64,000 nt of DNA from contig JACQBA010000011.1 in the NCBI GenBank assembly GCA_016194745.1, positions 1 through 64,000 on the forward strand, read 5' to 3'. This DNA is from Elusimicrobiota bacterium. Its GTDB lineage: Bacteria > Elusimicrobiota > Elusimicrobia > UBA1565 > JACRDR01. The position numbers were made by a program, and so were the translations under genes. Position 1 is the first letter of the stretch. Every line of letters starts with the position of its first letter. This document shows positions 1 to 8,816 of this stretch, piece after piece. The notes beneath the pieces were generated by a model, which made no database searches, was not told where the DNA came from, and saw only the letters and a list, made by a program, of their open reading frames with translations.

Positions 1-2010
1 GCCCTTCGCCAGGATCGAGCGCCGATAGTCGCGGCCGGTATCCGGGTTGAGCACGCCCCCCTGCTCGAAGCGGGTGAACATGTCCTGCGCGAAGACTTCG
101 GAGTACAGATACCCGTAGTAGCCCGCCGCGTAGCCGCCGACAATGTGGCCGAAGCTCGCGTGGAACGCGGTCCCCTCCTGCCACTGCGGCAGGCCGAGCC
201 CCTCGTAGATCTTCCGCATCACCGCGGTCGTGTCGATCGGGCTCGTCGCGCGGTGGAAGGCGAGGTCGGTCATCGCAAATCCGATCTGTTTCATCTTCGC
301 CGTCGCCTGGCCGTAGCGCCGGGCCGCGAGCATCTTCTGGAACAGCGCGTCCGGGATCTTCTGCGACGGGTTTTGCCAGTGGCCGGAGATGCGGTCGAGC
401 ACCTGGCGGTCCCAGACGAAGTTCTCGAGCATCTGCGACGGGGCCTCGACGAAGTCCGTCGCGACGGCCGAACCGGAGAAGGTCGGGAAGCGCGATTGGG
501 TCAGCGTCTGGTGCATGATGTGACCGAACTCGTGGAAGAACACCTCGACGTCGCGCTGGTCGAGCAGCGCGGGGATGCCCGGGCTCGCCTTCGGGAAGGC
601 GGCGACCAGGATCGAGACGGGCGCCTGGTATCCTCCGTCCTCGGTCTCGCGGCCCGTGATCACCTGCGCGGCGAAGGCGCTGCCGCGCTTGCCCTCGCGC
701 GGGTGGAGGTCGGTGAAGAAGTAGCCGATCAATTTATTGTTCGTCTTCTCCTCGATCTTGTAGAGCTTCACGTCCGGGTGCCACGCCTCGTGGTTCGGGA
801 CCTCGGAGAACTTGACGCCCAGGAGGTCCTGGTACACCTCGAGAGTGCCTTTGACCACGGTCTCGACGGGGAAGTACTGGCGGACCTCCTCGGCGTCGAG
901 GCTGTAGCGCTCGCGCTTCATCATGAACTCGTAGTACCACTGGTCCCAGACGTGGACCTCGGTCGCGGTCGGATCGTCGCGGCGCTTGAGCGCGAGGAGC
1001 TCCTCGAGCTCGGTCTTGGTCTGCGCGATCAGCTTGTCCTTGAGATCCACGAGGAAGTTCCACGCGTTGTCGACCGAGCCCGCCATGCGGCCGTCGAGCT
1101 GATAGTGCGCGAAGGACTCGTAGCCGAGGAGCTGGGCGAGCTGCGTGCGGAGGCCGAGGATCTCCTCCAAGATCGGCACGTTCTTCTCGGCCGCGATGTT
1201 GTGCGAGACGTGCTGGAGCCGGCGGCGGGCGTCCGCGTCGCGGGATTGGCGCATGAAGTTGAGATAGTCCGGGCCCTGGCTGTCGGCGAAGACGCGCTTT
1301 TTCGCGGGGTCGGTCGGCGACGGGCTCAGGCTCGCGATGTAGACCTCGCTCATGCCCATCTGGCGCAAGTGCTCGGGCGAGAAGTCCATCCCGTCCTTGG
1401 CGTCGCGGACGTTGTTGGAGAACTGCTGGGCGAGATCGGTCAAGCGGCTGTTGAGGCGCTGGATCTGCGCGCGGCGCTCCGGCGGCTGCTCGAGGCCCGC
1501 GCGGCGGAAGTCGCGCATCCATTTGTCGAGGAGGCGCTGGTTCTCCGCGTTCAACGTCTCGCGCTTGTCGGCGTATTCCTTGACGGCCTTGTAGATGTCC
1601 TCGCGCATGGCGAAGGCGTTGAGGAAGGCGTTCGATTCGGTCTCGACCGCGTCGGCCGCCCGGCGCACGCCCGCGTGGGGCGAGACCGCGGTCATGATCG
1701 AGCCGGCGGAGGTCGCTTCCTGGAAGCGGGCCGAGGCGTGCTCGAGCGCCATCAGCGTGTTGTTGAAGGTGCGCCGCTCGGCCGGGATCGCGACGACCTC
1801 GGCCGCGACCCTCTCCAAGTCCGCCTTGGCGCGCGCGAAGGCGCCGCGGATGTCCTGCTCGGTCGGGTTGGCGTTGAAATGGGGACCCGCGGGGCGCGCG
1901 GTGACGACCGACGCGGCGGCGATGACCGGGGCTTCGCCCTCGCTCCAAGCCCGGTTCGGGACCAGGAAAAATCCGGAGAGTATTAATAGGGAAATAGCTT
2001 TGGGGGTCAT
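1..2010 (-). CDS. M3-family zinc oligopeptidase, secreted (3' end outside window)
   Basis: The reading frame is open from the ATG at 2010 to the window edge, so the C-terminus is missing. It begins with a hydrophobic signal peptide of about 23 residues (after MTPKAISLLILSGFF). The zinc motif HEFGH lies at 520-534, followed by HIMHQTLTQSRFPTFSGSAV and a downstream GGYAAGYYGYLYSEVFAQD segment, both typical of the thimet oligopeptidase/Dcp (M3) family. Such enzymes cleave short peptides; the signal peptide puts this one in the periplasm, like a Dcp/OpdA relative. A TATAAT box ends 6 bases before the ATG and there is no Shine-Dalgarno, so the start looks leaderless. The family call is firm; the substrate is unknown. 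Confidence 0.93.
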   Translation of the reverse strand, partial: MTPKAISLLILSGFFLVPNRAWSEGEAPVIAAASVVTARPAGPHFNANPTEQDIRGAFARAKADLERVAAEVVAIPAERRTFNNTLMALEHASARFQEATSAGSIMTAVSPHAGVRRAADAVETESNAFLNAFAMREDIYKAVKEYADKRETLNAENQRLLDKWMRDFRRAGLEQPPERRAQIQRLNSRLTDLAQQFSNNVRDAKDGMDFSPEHLRQMGMSEVYIASLSPSPTDPAKKRVFADSQGPDYLNFMRQSRDADARRRLQHVSHNIAAEKNVPILEEILGLRTQLAQLLGYESFAHYQLDGRMAGSVDNAWNFLVDLKDKLIAQTKTELEELLALKRRDDPTATEVHVWDQWYYEFMMKRERYSLDAEEVRQYFPVETVVKGTLEVYQDLLGVKFSEVPNHEAWHPDVKLYKIEEKTNNKLIGYFFTDLHPREGKRGSAFAAQVITGRETEDGGYQAPVSILVAAFPKASPGIPALLDQRDVEVFFHEFGHIMHQTLTQSRFPTFSGSAVATDFVEAPSQMLENFVWDRQVLDRISGHWQNPSQKIPDALFQKMLAARRYGQATAKMKQIGFAMTDLAFHRATSPIDTTAVMRKIYEGLGLPQWQEGTAFHASFGHIVGGYAAGYYGYLYSEVFAQDMFTRFEQGGVLNPDTGRDYRRSILAKG

Positions 2011-2016
2011 GCCACC

Positions 2017-2022
2017 ATTATA
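2017..2022 (-). promoter_or_regulatory. -10 box of the M3 peptidase gene (leaderless)
   Basis: TATAAT on the minus strand with 6 bases between it and the ATG. A transcript starting 6-7 bases after the box would begin at the start codon. No clear -35 is visible. Confidence 0.6.
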
Positions 2023-2166
2023 GTGCGGGGCCCGACGCGGGGGAGGCGTCGAAAGGCCTAGGGGAGCCTCGAATTAGTGCCTAGGCCACGCTGGGACCAT
2101 CGGCAGGGCGCAATTTTTAGTCATTCCCGTAACATTTCTTAAACACACGAATGACAAAATCTGTCC

Positions 2167-2322
2167 ATGATCGACATCATCGAACTGGCGCGCACTTACC
2201 CCAATCTGTGGGTCGTCTTGGACGGCAACCAGAACATCGTGGACCACGGCCCGGAACTCCCCCCGCTCCGCGCCAAGCATCACGGCTCCCGCCGCACCTT
2301 CTATCTGCCCGCCGCAAGATAG
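2167..2322 (+). CDS. Small DUF5678-like protein (51 aa)
   Basis: A 51-residue frame starts MIDIIELARTYPNLWVVLDG and continues NIVDHGPELPPL. The pattern 'YPxxWVxLDGxxxVxHG' resembles the short DUF5678 family of unknown function, which is why I prefer this frame over the overlapping longer ones. It ends in TAG just before a palindromic repeat. No Shine-Dalgarno is evident. The function is unknown and the family assignment is from memory of its pattern. Confidence 0.5.
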   Translation: MIDIIELARTYPNLWVVLDGNQNIVDHGPELPPLRAKHHGSRRTFYLPAAR

Positions 2323-2327
2323 CGGGT

Positions 2328-2411
2328 CCGGTGTCAGACGTTAAAAAGTTAAATTGCGATCCGTCGAATTTCCGGCGAGACGAAATTTAACTTTTTAACG
2401 TCTGACACCGG
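2328..2411. repeat. Palindromic intergenic repeat, family A copy 1
   Basis: Long inverted repeat. The outer arms are ccggtgtcagacgtta and taacgtctgacaccgg, extended inward by aaaagttaaatt/aatttaactttt-type arms around a short centre. It shares the gtgtcagac ends with copies at 5486, 6682 and 25278. It lies between convergent genes. Confidence 0.85.
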
Positions 2412-2416
2412 TCGCT

Positions 2417-3241
2417 CTAGCGCACCATCGTCGGCGCGAGGGCGTCGAGGCCTTCAACGTAGAGTTCGGCGACGCGTTTGGCCAAGGGGTCGCGGTCGAA
2501 GTCGCCGCGGGCGAGCTTCTCTTTGAACGAGCGATAGACCGCCTTGAGGGTGTCGCCTTCCGGCTCGTAGCGCGTCCCGTGCAGGTCCGGGTCCATGACC
2601 CCTTCCTTGAAGAGGATCGCGTAGAGCCGCAGGTGGGCGTCCCGCACCTCGAGCGGCGCGGGGGCTCGAAGGAAGCGGGCGCGCGCGTCCAAGGAGAGCG
2701 CCGTCGCGTGGCTCCAATTGGCGGTCGAGAACGGGCGCACCGCGCGGATATGCGTGAGCATCCGCGTGTCCTCGTAGTAGCCGGGCAGGCGCGCGCTCCG
2801 CAGCGTGTCGGTCGCGAAGAGGTCCGACTCGATCTCCCCGTCCAGCTCGGGCGTCCCGTATTGGTCGCAGTGCTTCGCCTCGTGCAGCAGCACGCGGATG
2901 AAGTGGAGGTTCGTCGGCTGGCGCGCGAGGTACTTGCGCGGGATCGTCGAGCCCTGGTAGACGTAGTCCTGCGCGGAAAGCGAGGGGTGGAAGATCCGCA
3001 GCGCGCAGGGATCGCTCGGCGCGTAGGGCTCGTGGTAGAGGCCCGCCCCGGCCTCGAGCACCGGCGTCGACGCGGGGAGGATGCGCACCTTGATCCCCTG
3101 GTGCTTCACTCCCTCGACGATGCTCGGGTGATATCCGCTCGAGCGCAGCGCCTCGGCGAGCTCGAGCTCCGGCGCCTCGGCGGCGCGGAGCGGCCCGGCG
3201 AGGGCGGCGACGGCGAACAGCACGGCGAGCGGGCGGCGCAT
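2417..3241 (-). CDS. Secreted HExxH-containing putative metalloprotease
   Basis: 274 residues with a signal peptide (MRRPLAVLFAVAALAGPLRA, cleavage near 20). The motif LLHEAKHCDQYG at residues 118-129 is an HExxH zinc-binding helix (His120, Glu121, His124). The acidic stretch DGEIESD about 12 residues later could supply a third ligand. The C-terminal half is helical and charged with no recognised domain. I do not know the family; a periplasmic zinc peptidase is inferred from the motif and export signal. The ATG follows a TACAAT box by 6 bases. An overlapping longer frame reaching 4462 is rejected because it reads antisense through the next gene. Confidence 0.75.
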   Translation of the reverse strand: MRRPLAVLFAVAALAGPLRAAEAPELELAEALRSSGYHPSIVEGVKHQGIKVRILPASTPVLEAGAGLYHEPYAPSDPCALRIFHPSLSAQDYVYQGSTIPRKYLARQPTNLHFIRVLLHEAKHCDQYGTPELDGEIESDLFATDTLRSARLPGYYEDTRMLTHIRAVRPFSTANWSHATALSLDARARFLRAPAPLEVRDAHLRLYAILFKEGVMDPDLHGTRYEPEGDTLKAVYRSFKEKLARGDFDRDPLAKRVAELYVEGLDALAPTMVR

Positions 3242-3247
3242 ACGTGA

Positions 3248-3253
3248 ATTGTA
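3248..3253 (-). promoter_or_regulatory. -10 box of the HExxH protein gene (leaderless)
   Basis: TACAAT on the minus strand, 6 bases upstream of the ATG, with no Shine-Dalgarno. Confidence 0.55.
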
Positions 3254-3363
3254 AACGACCGACACCGTCCACAAACAGTCACCCCTTCGGTCCCGTCGGG
3301 ATAGGCCGAAAGAAGCCGGCGAATCGGGACCTTGGTCTCCAGTCCTGGACGGCACTCCTTGAG

Positions 3364-3369
3364 TACAGT
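3364..3369 (+). promoter_or_regulatory. -10-like box of the trypsin-like gene at 3377
   Basis: TACAGT, 7 bases before the ATG at 3377, with no Shine-Dalgarno between them. Confidence 0.45.
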
Positions 3370-3376
3370 AGCCCTC

Positions 3377-4483
3377 ATGCGGATCCTCCTCGCCAGCGCG
3401 CTCGCCGCCCTCGCGTCGCCCGCCCGCGCGGGACTCGTCCCCGTCCCGGCGACGCCGACGCCGGTTCCCGCTCCCCATACCGCGCCCGCGACCGCGCCTC
3501 CGCAGACCGCGCCGCAGATCGTCGAGCGGATGCGGGCGACGCCCCTCGGCGTCCACGGCAAGGCGCCGGACCACGTCCCGTTCACGCCGCTGGATAAACT
3601 GCCCGCGCAGGGCGCGCCCGCCGGCTACGAGCGCGCGAAGTCGGCCGTCGGCAGGATCTACCTCGCGACCAACTGCACCGCGACCCGCGTCTCGCCGCAG
3701 GGGCACATCCTGACCGCGTTCCACTGCGTGCCGAACTGCCTGCCGGACGATTCGGTTTCCTGGAAGGAGGACGGGAAGATCTACAAGCTCCGCTTCGACG
3801 AGTCGAAGCTGCCCGGCGGCGAGTGCAAGTCGCATCCGTGGACCGGCACGGACAAGGCCGACCCGGGCAATGTCTGGAAGAAGAAGTACCGCCTGCTCGC
3901 GGTCGGTTCGAGCGGCTACCTCCGGGTGCGCGCCGTCTCGAGCCTCCCCTACCAGAACCCGGCGACGTTCCTGCGCCTGCGCGCCGAGGGGCACACGGCG
4001 ATCGGCGACGTCGACGACTTCGCGCTGCTCCAGGAAGTCGAGCCCGAGCCGGGCGCGCCGTTTATCAAGCCCTCCTGCGGCGGCCTGCCGGCGACGAGCG
4101 AGCTCCTGTGGGCGATCTCCTTCCCGTACAACGGGAGAGACTACCTGCCGCGCTACACCGCCGGCTACCGCATCGACAAGATGGAGGACACCGCGATCAT
4201 CGACGAGGTCCGCTCCGGCAAGATCAAGGAAGCCGACGCCCGCGCCATCTTCTTCGACCCGCGCTTTCTCTGGTCCTCCCTCGACGCCGCCTCCGGCGCG
4301 AGCGGCTCGGGCGTGTTCGACCAAAAGGGCGAGCTCGTCTCGGTGACCGCGCTCAAGTACACCGGCGGCGGCTGGACCTACCACTCCGGCAGCCACGGCT
4401 CGATCCCCATATCCCACATCCGCGCCCGTCTCCTGCCCAAACTCCCCCCCGCCGTCTACCAAACCGTCTTCGGCTGCGACTAA
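3377..4483 (+). CDS. Secreted trypsin-like serine protease
   Basis: 368 residues with a signal peptide (MRILLASALAALASPARA), then a Pro/Ala/Thr-rich linker to about residue 55. A chymotrypsin-fold triad is visible: His116 in ILTAFHCV, Asp213/214 in DVDDFALLQE and Ser309 in SGASGSGVF, where the usual GDSGG reads GASGS. Cys100 and Cys117 could form a disulphide. It is likely a periplasmic or extracellular endopeptidase of the S1/Glu-endopeptidase type; specificity is unknown. A similar but distinct protease lies at 49850. The start was chosen for the signal peptide and the TACAGT box 7 bases upstream. Confidence 0.85.
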   Translation: MRILLASALAALASPARAGLVPVPATPTPVPAPHTAPATAPPQTAPQIVERMRATPLGVHGKAPDHVPFTPLDKLPAQGAPAGYERAKSAVGRIYLATNCTATRVSPQGHILTAFHCVPNCLPDDSVSWKEDGKIYKLRFDESKLPGGECKSHPWTGTDKADPGNVWKKKYRLLAVGSSGYLRVRAVSSLPYQNPATFLRLRAEGHTAIGDVDDFALLQEVEPEPGAPFIKPSCGGLPATSELLWAISFPYNGRDYLPRYTAGYRIDKMEDTAIIDEVRSGKIKEADARAIFFDPRFLWSSLDAASGASGSGVFDQKGELVSVTALKYTGGGWTYHSGSHGSIPISHIRARLLPKLPPAVYQTVFGCD

Positions 4484-4485
4484 GC

Positions 4486-4591
4486 CTGGTGCCAGTCGTT
4501 GACGGTCAAGTATCTGCCCTTCGCCCTTCGGTGCCTGTCGTTGACGGTCAAGTATCCGGTAAAAACTTGACAGTCAACGACAGGCACCAGC
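4486..4591. repeat. Palindromic intergenic repeat, family B copy 1
   Basis: Two direct copies of a ggtgcc(a/t)gtcgttgacggtcaag-type arm (near 4488 and 4531) are followed by the inverted arm cttgacagtcaacgacaggc ending at 4590. The same arms occur at 41216-41366. It is a hairpin-forming, probably REP/MITE-like element. Confidence 0.8.
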
Positions 4592-4729
4592 GTTTCCAGT
4601 TCGGTCTCCCGTACGTACATCCCCTTTCTAGACCGTAGGCCATGCCCCGCATTGGGACCGGCGGCGCTTGTCCGGGAACCTCGGCGGCGGCATCCTCCGA
4701 GGGACGCTGCAATCGGAGGTATTTCAAGC

Positions 4730-5479
4730 ATGAAAGCGATCGCCGCCGTCCTCGCCGCATCGTCGCTACTCGCCGCTTCGGCCCGCGCTCAAGTCCTCCG
4801 CGTCGACTTGGCGGGCGAGCACTCCCGCTGGACCGGAGAGATCGGCGGCGCCGCCGGGGTCTACGACCCGGACGCGGCCGCCCGTCTCATCCCCGCGGTC
4901 GGCGTGATCGAGGTCCTGGGCGGCGCGCTCACCGTGCGCGAGGTCTGGAAGCTCGTCAAAGGCAGCGCTGTGATGCAGACCCCGACGCCGGCCGCCTCGC
5001 CCCTCCCGCGCGGGCTCGACTGGCGCGACATCCGGTGGAGCGCCTCGGGCGGAGAGAAGTGGCGACTCTCCAGCATGAATCAGCGCGTCCAGCGCGTCGA
5101 CATGGCCTTCTCGATCTTGCGCGAGCACGGCTCGCCGGTCGCGGGCAAGGGAAAGGGCAAGTTCCTGCGGGGTGTCAAGATCGAGATCGAGCGGCGCGAC
5201 CCCAAGCCCAAGACGGCCATGGGCGTGCGCTTTTCGATGGAGTGCAAGGTCTCGGACGTCCACAACGCGGGCACACCCGCCGACCCCGTTGACAAGATCC
5301 GCCTGACGATCGACGGGGAGGACCTGCCGCTCGTCGGCCGTCGGCCCATCGCGACCTGGCATCACGTGGTGGATGTCATGGGCGACGGACGCCTCGTCGT
5401 GGTCGAATCGAAGACGACCGGCCAGGGCGCCTCCCTCGCCAAAGTCGCCGACATCGCCGACTCGACCCTCGGCCGCTGA
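4730..5479 (+). CDS. Secreted protein of unknown function
   Basis: 249 residues. A good Shine-Dalgarno (cggaggt) sits 9 bases before the ATG, and a signal peptide is followed by AQVLRVDLAGE. The mature part looks like a beta-rich domain with charged strands, including FLRGVKIEIERRDPKPKT and KIRLTIDGEDLPL. I do not recognise a family. It stands alone between two repeat elements, in the same direction as the protease upstream. Confidence 0.7.
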   Translation: MKAIAAVLAASSLLAASARAQVLRVDLAGEHSRWTGEIGGAAGVYDPDAAARLIPAVGVIEVLGGALTVREVWKLVKGSAVMQTPTPAASPLPRGLDWRDIRWSASGGEKWRLSSMNQRVQRVDMAFSILREHGSPVAGKGKGKFLRGVKIEIERRDPKPKTAMGVRFSMECKVSDVHNAGTPADPVDKIRLTIDGEDLPLVGRRPIATWHHVVDVMGDGRLVVVESKTTGQGASLAKVADIADSTLGR

Positions 5480-5485
5480 ACGACC

Positions 5486-5573
5486 AGGTGTCAGACGTAC
5501 AGTTAGTTAAGTTCCTCGCTCGCGCGGCCGGGTATCTTGCCAGTAACTTAACTAACTTTACGTCTGACACCGG
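5486..5573. repeat. Palindromic intergenic repeat, family A copy 2
   Basis: Arms aggtgtcagacgtacagttag and aactttacgtctgacaccgg with gttagttaag/cttaactaac inner arms around a GC-rich centre. It sits between convergent genes. Confidence 0.85.
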
Positions 5574-5584
5574 CGTTTGAGCGG

Positions 5585-6634
5585 CTAGGCGAGGGCGCGG
5601 CGGACTCGGGAGTGGAAGTAAGCGACGCCGTTCTCGCGTTCGGCGTTGAGGAGGCCCGCGGCGTAGGCGCCGGATTCGAGGTTCTTTTGCACCGCCTCGC
5701 AGATCGAGATGTCCTCGTCGGTCACCTGCTCGACGAAGCGGAGAAACTCCTTCGTCGCCGGGGCGTCGAGCGGCTCCTTGAAATGGAAGTGATAGGAGAG
5801 CCGCGTCTCGCCGGGCCCGAGCGGGTTGACCTGCAACGTGTAGTAGCACGGTTCGTAGCAGGGCAGGCCGAGGTTCGGGTACACCCAGAGCCATAGCCCC
5901 TCGTGCGCGCCCGAGGGCGAGGCGGAGCCGGCCTTTCGCTCGCAGGAATGGATCGAGAAGCCGTCGCGGTTCGCCACCTTGTACTCGCGCAGGTTGAAGT
6001 CCTTGTTGAAGATCGGGTGGATGGTCGGGCAGTGGTAGCACTCCTGATACCCGTCGACCCAGGCCTTCCAATTGAACCGTCCCGTGCGCTCCACACGCGC
6101 GCGGTGGACGTAGCGCTCGAAGGGATACTTCGCGCGCGCGACGTCGCCCAAGAGCTCGGCGCGGGCCGCGTCGAAGGGCTTGGCCTCGGGCGAGAGGTTG
6201 ACGAAGAGCATCCCGTGCAGCTCGCCGAGCCCGACCCGCTGGAGGCGCAGCGCGGCGCAGTCGAGCTCTTCCTTCTTCAAGTAGGGCGCCGAATGGAACT
6301 CGCCGTCGAGTCCATACGTGAAGCCGTGGTACTTGCAGGCGACCGCGCCCGAGTCGATCCGGCCCGAGGCGCCCGTGAACAGCGGCGCCCCGCGGTGCCG
6401 GCAGATGTTATGGAACGCGCGCCGGACGCCATCTTTCCCGACGACGATCGCGATTGAGTAGCCCGCGATTTCTGTCGCGACGTAGTCGCCCGGCAGCTTC
6501 AGGTCGTCCGCGTGCGCGGCGTAGAGCCACTCCTTCGCGAAGATCTCCCGGCGCTCGCGCGCGTAGATGTCGGGCGCGTGATACCACTCCGCCGGTATCG
6601 TCGGGACGAGCCGCGCCTGCTCCTGGACCGCCAT
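5585..6634 (-). CDS. Rieske non-haem iron oxygenase, alpha subunit type
   Basis: 349 residues. The Rieske [2Fe-2S] motif is CRHRG (Cys78, His80) plus CKYHGF (Cys100, His103). The catalytic iron motif follows at DGYQECYHCPTIHP (His201, His206), with a likely third ligand in the acidic VTDEDISICE segment near the C-terminus. This is the aromatic-ring-hydroxylating / choline- and carnitine-monooxygenase-like superfamily. There is no signal peptide, so it is cytoplasmic, and it would need a separate reductase, which is not seen nearby. The substrate cannot be told. The gene is monocistronic between two family A repeats, and a TAGAGT box lies 6 bases before the ATG. Confidence 0.92.
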   Translation of the reverse strand: MAVQEQARLVPTIPAEWYHAPDIYARERREIFAKEWLYAAHADDLKLPGDYVATEIAGYSIAIVVGKDGVRRAFHNICRHRGAPLFTGASGRIDSGAVACKYHGFTYGLDGEFHSAPYLKKEELDCAALRLQRVGLGELHGMLFVNLSPEAKPFDAARAELLGDVARAKYPFERYVHRARVERTGRFNWKAWVDGYQECYHCPTIHPIFNKDFNLREYKVANRDGFSIHSCERKAGSASPSGAHEGLWLWVYPNLGLPCYEPCYYTLQVNPLGPGETRLSYHFHFKEPLDAPATKEFLRFVEQVTDEDISICEAVQKNLESGAYAAGLLNAERENGVAYFHSRVRRALA

Positions 6635-6640
6635 ACGGAA

Positions 6641-6646
6641 ACTCTA
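6641..6646 (-). promoter_or_regulatory. -10-like box of the Rieske oxygenase gene
   Basis: TAGAGT on the minus strand with a 6-base gap to the ATG; no Shine-Dalgarno. Confidence 0.45.
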
Positions 6647-6681
6647 GCAAACCCGCCAGGCGTAGAAAACGGCTCCGGCGA

Positions 6682-6752
6682 CTCCGGGGTCAGACATTAA
6701 GTTAGTTAAGTTAATTCGAACAACTTAACAAACTTAATGTCTGACCCCGGAG
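6682..6752. repeat. Palindromic intergenic repeat, family A copy 3
   Basis: Arms ctccggggtcagacattaag and cttaatgtctgaccccggag with gttagttaagtt/aacttaac inner arms. It is the shortest and most divergent copy; outer bases changed in both arms together (ggtgtc to ggggtc), which preserves pairing. Confidence 0.85.
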
Positions 6753-6765
6753 TTTTTACCCGAAG

Positions 6766-7599
6766 TTACTGTTCTCGGATGAGCGCGACGAGGGCGGCGG
6801 CGAAGGTGTAGGCGTCGCCGGGCCAGCGGGCCGAGACGTAGTTGCGGTCGCGCACGACGAAGCCGCTCAGGTCTTCGGCCGAGTCGCGCTTGACGGGCAC
6901 GGGGCCGGGGCCGCGGAGGAAGTCGGCGGGCGAGGCGAGGGCTGCCTTCACCTCGTCCTCGAGGGCCATGTCGTAGGTGCGGTAGTAGTCCCCGAGCGCC
7001 AGCGCGGTCATCGCGTAGGCGGACATCTCCTGCGCCTTGGTGAGTCCGGTCGTCTTCCTGCCGTAGAGCACCGACTGCCCCGTCTTCGGCGAGCGGGCGC
7101 GCGCGGCGGGCAAGGTGCCGTGGCAGATCGCGCCGACCGGCTTGTTCGCCTCGAAGAACGCGACGACCGCGCGCTGCACCTCGCGGCTCTCCAAATAGAC
7201 GCGCATCCCCTTCTCGTGGCCGCCCGTCAGCATCAGCGCGTCGTACTTCGAGGCGTCGATCTGCTCGTAGGAGATGGGACGGTTGAACTCGGCGGAGCGG
7301 CGCATCTGGTGGTAGAGCGCGACCGCGTCGGCGCGGGCCATGAGCGTGCGCTTGAAGGCCGGGGGCAGGCGCTCGCCCGTCACCATGATCGCGTCGGCCT
7401 CGCCGGGCGAACCTTTCGGCGTCGCGAAGACGACTTTAAACCCGGCCTGGCGGAGCTTCTTCCACGGCACCGCGGTCTCGGTCGGATCGAAGCCGTAAGC
7501 CGGCAAGGGGATGAGGACGGTCTTCTGCTGCGCCGCCGCGCTCCCGGCGGCGAGGACGAGCAGGGCGGCAAAGCTGCGGACGGCGCGCGGGATGTTCAT
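6766..7599 (-). CDS. DJ-1/PfpI-family protein, exported
   Basis: 277 residues. The N-terminus is a signal peptide (to about AAAQQ at 25). A class I glutamine-amidotransferase-like fold follows: a strand-rich start (TVLIPLPAYGFDPTE), ALMLTGGHEK near 121-130 and the nucleophile elbow VGAICHGTL with Cys159-His160. That matches the DJ-1/PfpI superfamily (chaperone/deglycase or protease-like). Secreted members are less common, and their role is not defined. Confidence 0.87.
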   Translation of the reverse strand: MNIPRAVRSFAALLVLAAGSAAAQQKTVLIPLPAYGFDPTETAVPWKKLRQAGFKVVFATPKGSPGEADAIMVTGERLPPAFKRTLMARADAVALYHQMRRSAEFNRPISYEQIDASKYDALMLTGGHEKGMRVYLESREVQRAVVAFFEANKPVGAICHGTLPAARARSPKTGQSVLYGRKTTGLTKAQEMSAYAMTALALGDYYRTYDMALEDEVKAALASPADFLRGPGPVPVKRDSAEDLSGFVVRDRNYVSARWPGDAYTFAAALVALIREQ

Positions 7600-7683
7600 G
7601 CCGAGAGGATGCGCGGAAAAGGGTCCGGACGACAGGTTCCAACGTCCCGCCTATCGCCCGGATTTCGCTCTAGAAAAGCTGGA

Positions 7684-8397
7684 TCAGAGGCCCTGCGCGA
7701 CGGGGCCTTGCCACACCGCGTAGTACTTTGAGCCGTTTCCGTTAGGACCAACGACCTCGTGCATCACGTAGCGGTTGGGGCCGAGGAGGCGGCCGAGCTC
7801 GGACTTGCCGACGAAGCGGTACGTGTAGGCGCCCTCGAACGGAGCGACGCCGGACGGCCGCGAGTACGCCGCGATCTTGGTCTCGCGGATGAAGGAAAGC
7901 GCCTGGCCGGCCTGGACGGTCGTCATCTCGCGGCCCGCGTAGGGGATCTTGTTGCGGATCGCGTACGTGTTGCCCTCGATCCGGATCTCCCACACCTTGC
8001 CGGCGAGCCACTGGAGATCGGAATCCGCGAGGATCTTGTGGACCTTCCCGTAGACGAGCGCGTTCTCGTCCTTGGAGACCACGATCGAGACCACGTTCGA
8101 GCCGCTGAGCCGCCCCGGCGTCACGTCCGCGTACATCCGGACCTGCGCATGGACGATGCCGCTCTTGGCTAGGAGCGTCTGGAGCTCCTGCGACCAGCCC
8201 CGCTCGACGTGGGGCGGCAGCGCGACGAGGACGAGCCCCTCGTCGTGCGCGCGGTAATTGAGCTTGTCGATCATGTCGACCAAGCCCGTCGCCTCGACGC
8301 CGGCTCCGGCCACGTGGGCGAGCCGTTCGAGATCGGGATGGCGGCCGGCCGCGAACGCGGGCCCGGCGATCATCAACAGCGAAAGTGCGAGTTTCAT
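7684..8397 (-). CDS. Secreted protein of unknown function
   Basis: 237 residues starting MKLALSLLMIAGPAFAAG, a clear signal peptide. The ATG at 8397 is preceded by ggaggg, 10 bases upstream, which decides this start over an upstream in-frame ATG. The body alternates beta and helical stretches (SGIVHAQVRMYADVTPG, KVWEIRIEGNTYAIRNKI). No known domain is recognised. Confidence 0.7.
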   Translation of the reverse strand: MKLALSLLMIAGPAFAAGRHPDLERLAHVAGAGVEATGLVDMIDKLNYRAHDEGLVLVALPPHVERGWSQELQTLLAKSGIVHAQVRMYADVTPGRLSGSNVVSIVVSKDENALVYGKVHKILADSDLQWLAGKVWEIRIEGNTYAIRNKIPYAGREMTTVQAGQALSFIRETKIAAYSRPSGVAPFEGAYTYRFVGKSELGRLLGPNRYVMHEVVGPNGNGSKYYAVWQGPVAQGL

Positions 8398-8602
8398 TGG
8401 TTGTAAGCCCTCCGGCACAAGGTGTCTTGTCCCTATTATGCCCGAGTCGCGGCTCTCCAGGCTGAGGCGAACGGGCATCTCCGGGCGGTCCTATGGGGCC
8501 GCCCGCACGTCCCCGGAGGGCCTAGATTCCTGTGTCATAGGAAATTTACGCCGCGCGGGGCGTTCCGGGGCTATCCTTTCCTATAGATACATGAGAGGCG
8601 AG

Positions 8603-8809
8603 ATGAAATACAAAAGGCCGGCAGCGAGCTTGAAGGAGCCGGGCTCCGAGCAGGCGCCGATGGGGGCGCATCCGCCCGAGGCCCCGAAGCTGGACCAGGT
8701 CTTGATCGACGCGTACCAGGCTACCCAACCCCCGGGCTTCCGAGACAACCCCGAATCCGCGGTAGAAGCGGCCGACATCGACGTCCTGGACACGATCGGC
8801 GGGGAGTGA
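8603..8809 (+). CDS. Small hypothetical protein (68 aa)
   Basis: MKYKRPAASLKEPGSEQAPM..., Pro-rich and acidic towards the C-terminus (AADIDVLDTIGGE). The ATG at 8603 follows gagaggcgag, a plausible Shine-Dalgarno; an in-frame ATG at 8591 is possible. It is soluble and likely disordered, with no recognised family. Support is only codon position and spacing between neighbours. Confidence 0.45.
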   Translation: MKYKRPAASLKEPGSEQAPMGAHPPEAPKLDQVLIDAYQATQPPGFRDNPESAVEAADIDVLDTIGGE

Positions 8810-8816
8810 ACGCGGC

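Noticed and set aside
145-1986. Long plus-strand frame opposite the M3 peptidase
   Set aside because: Arg/Leu/Val-rich antisense shadow of a high-GC gene; the minus-strand product is a clear M3 peptidase. The same reasoning removes the long antisense frames opposite secA, the M16 gene, the giant surface protein and the GH3 gene.
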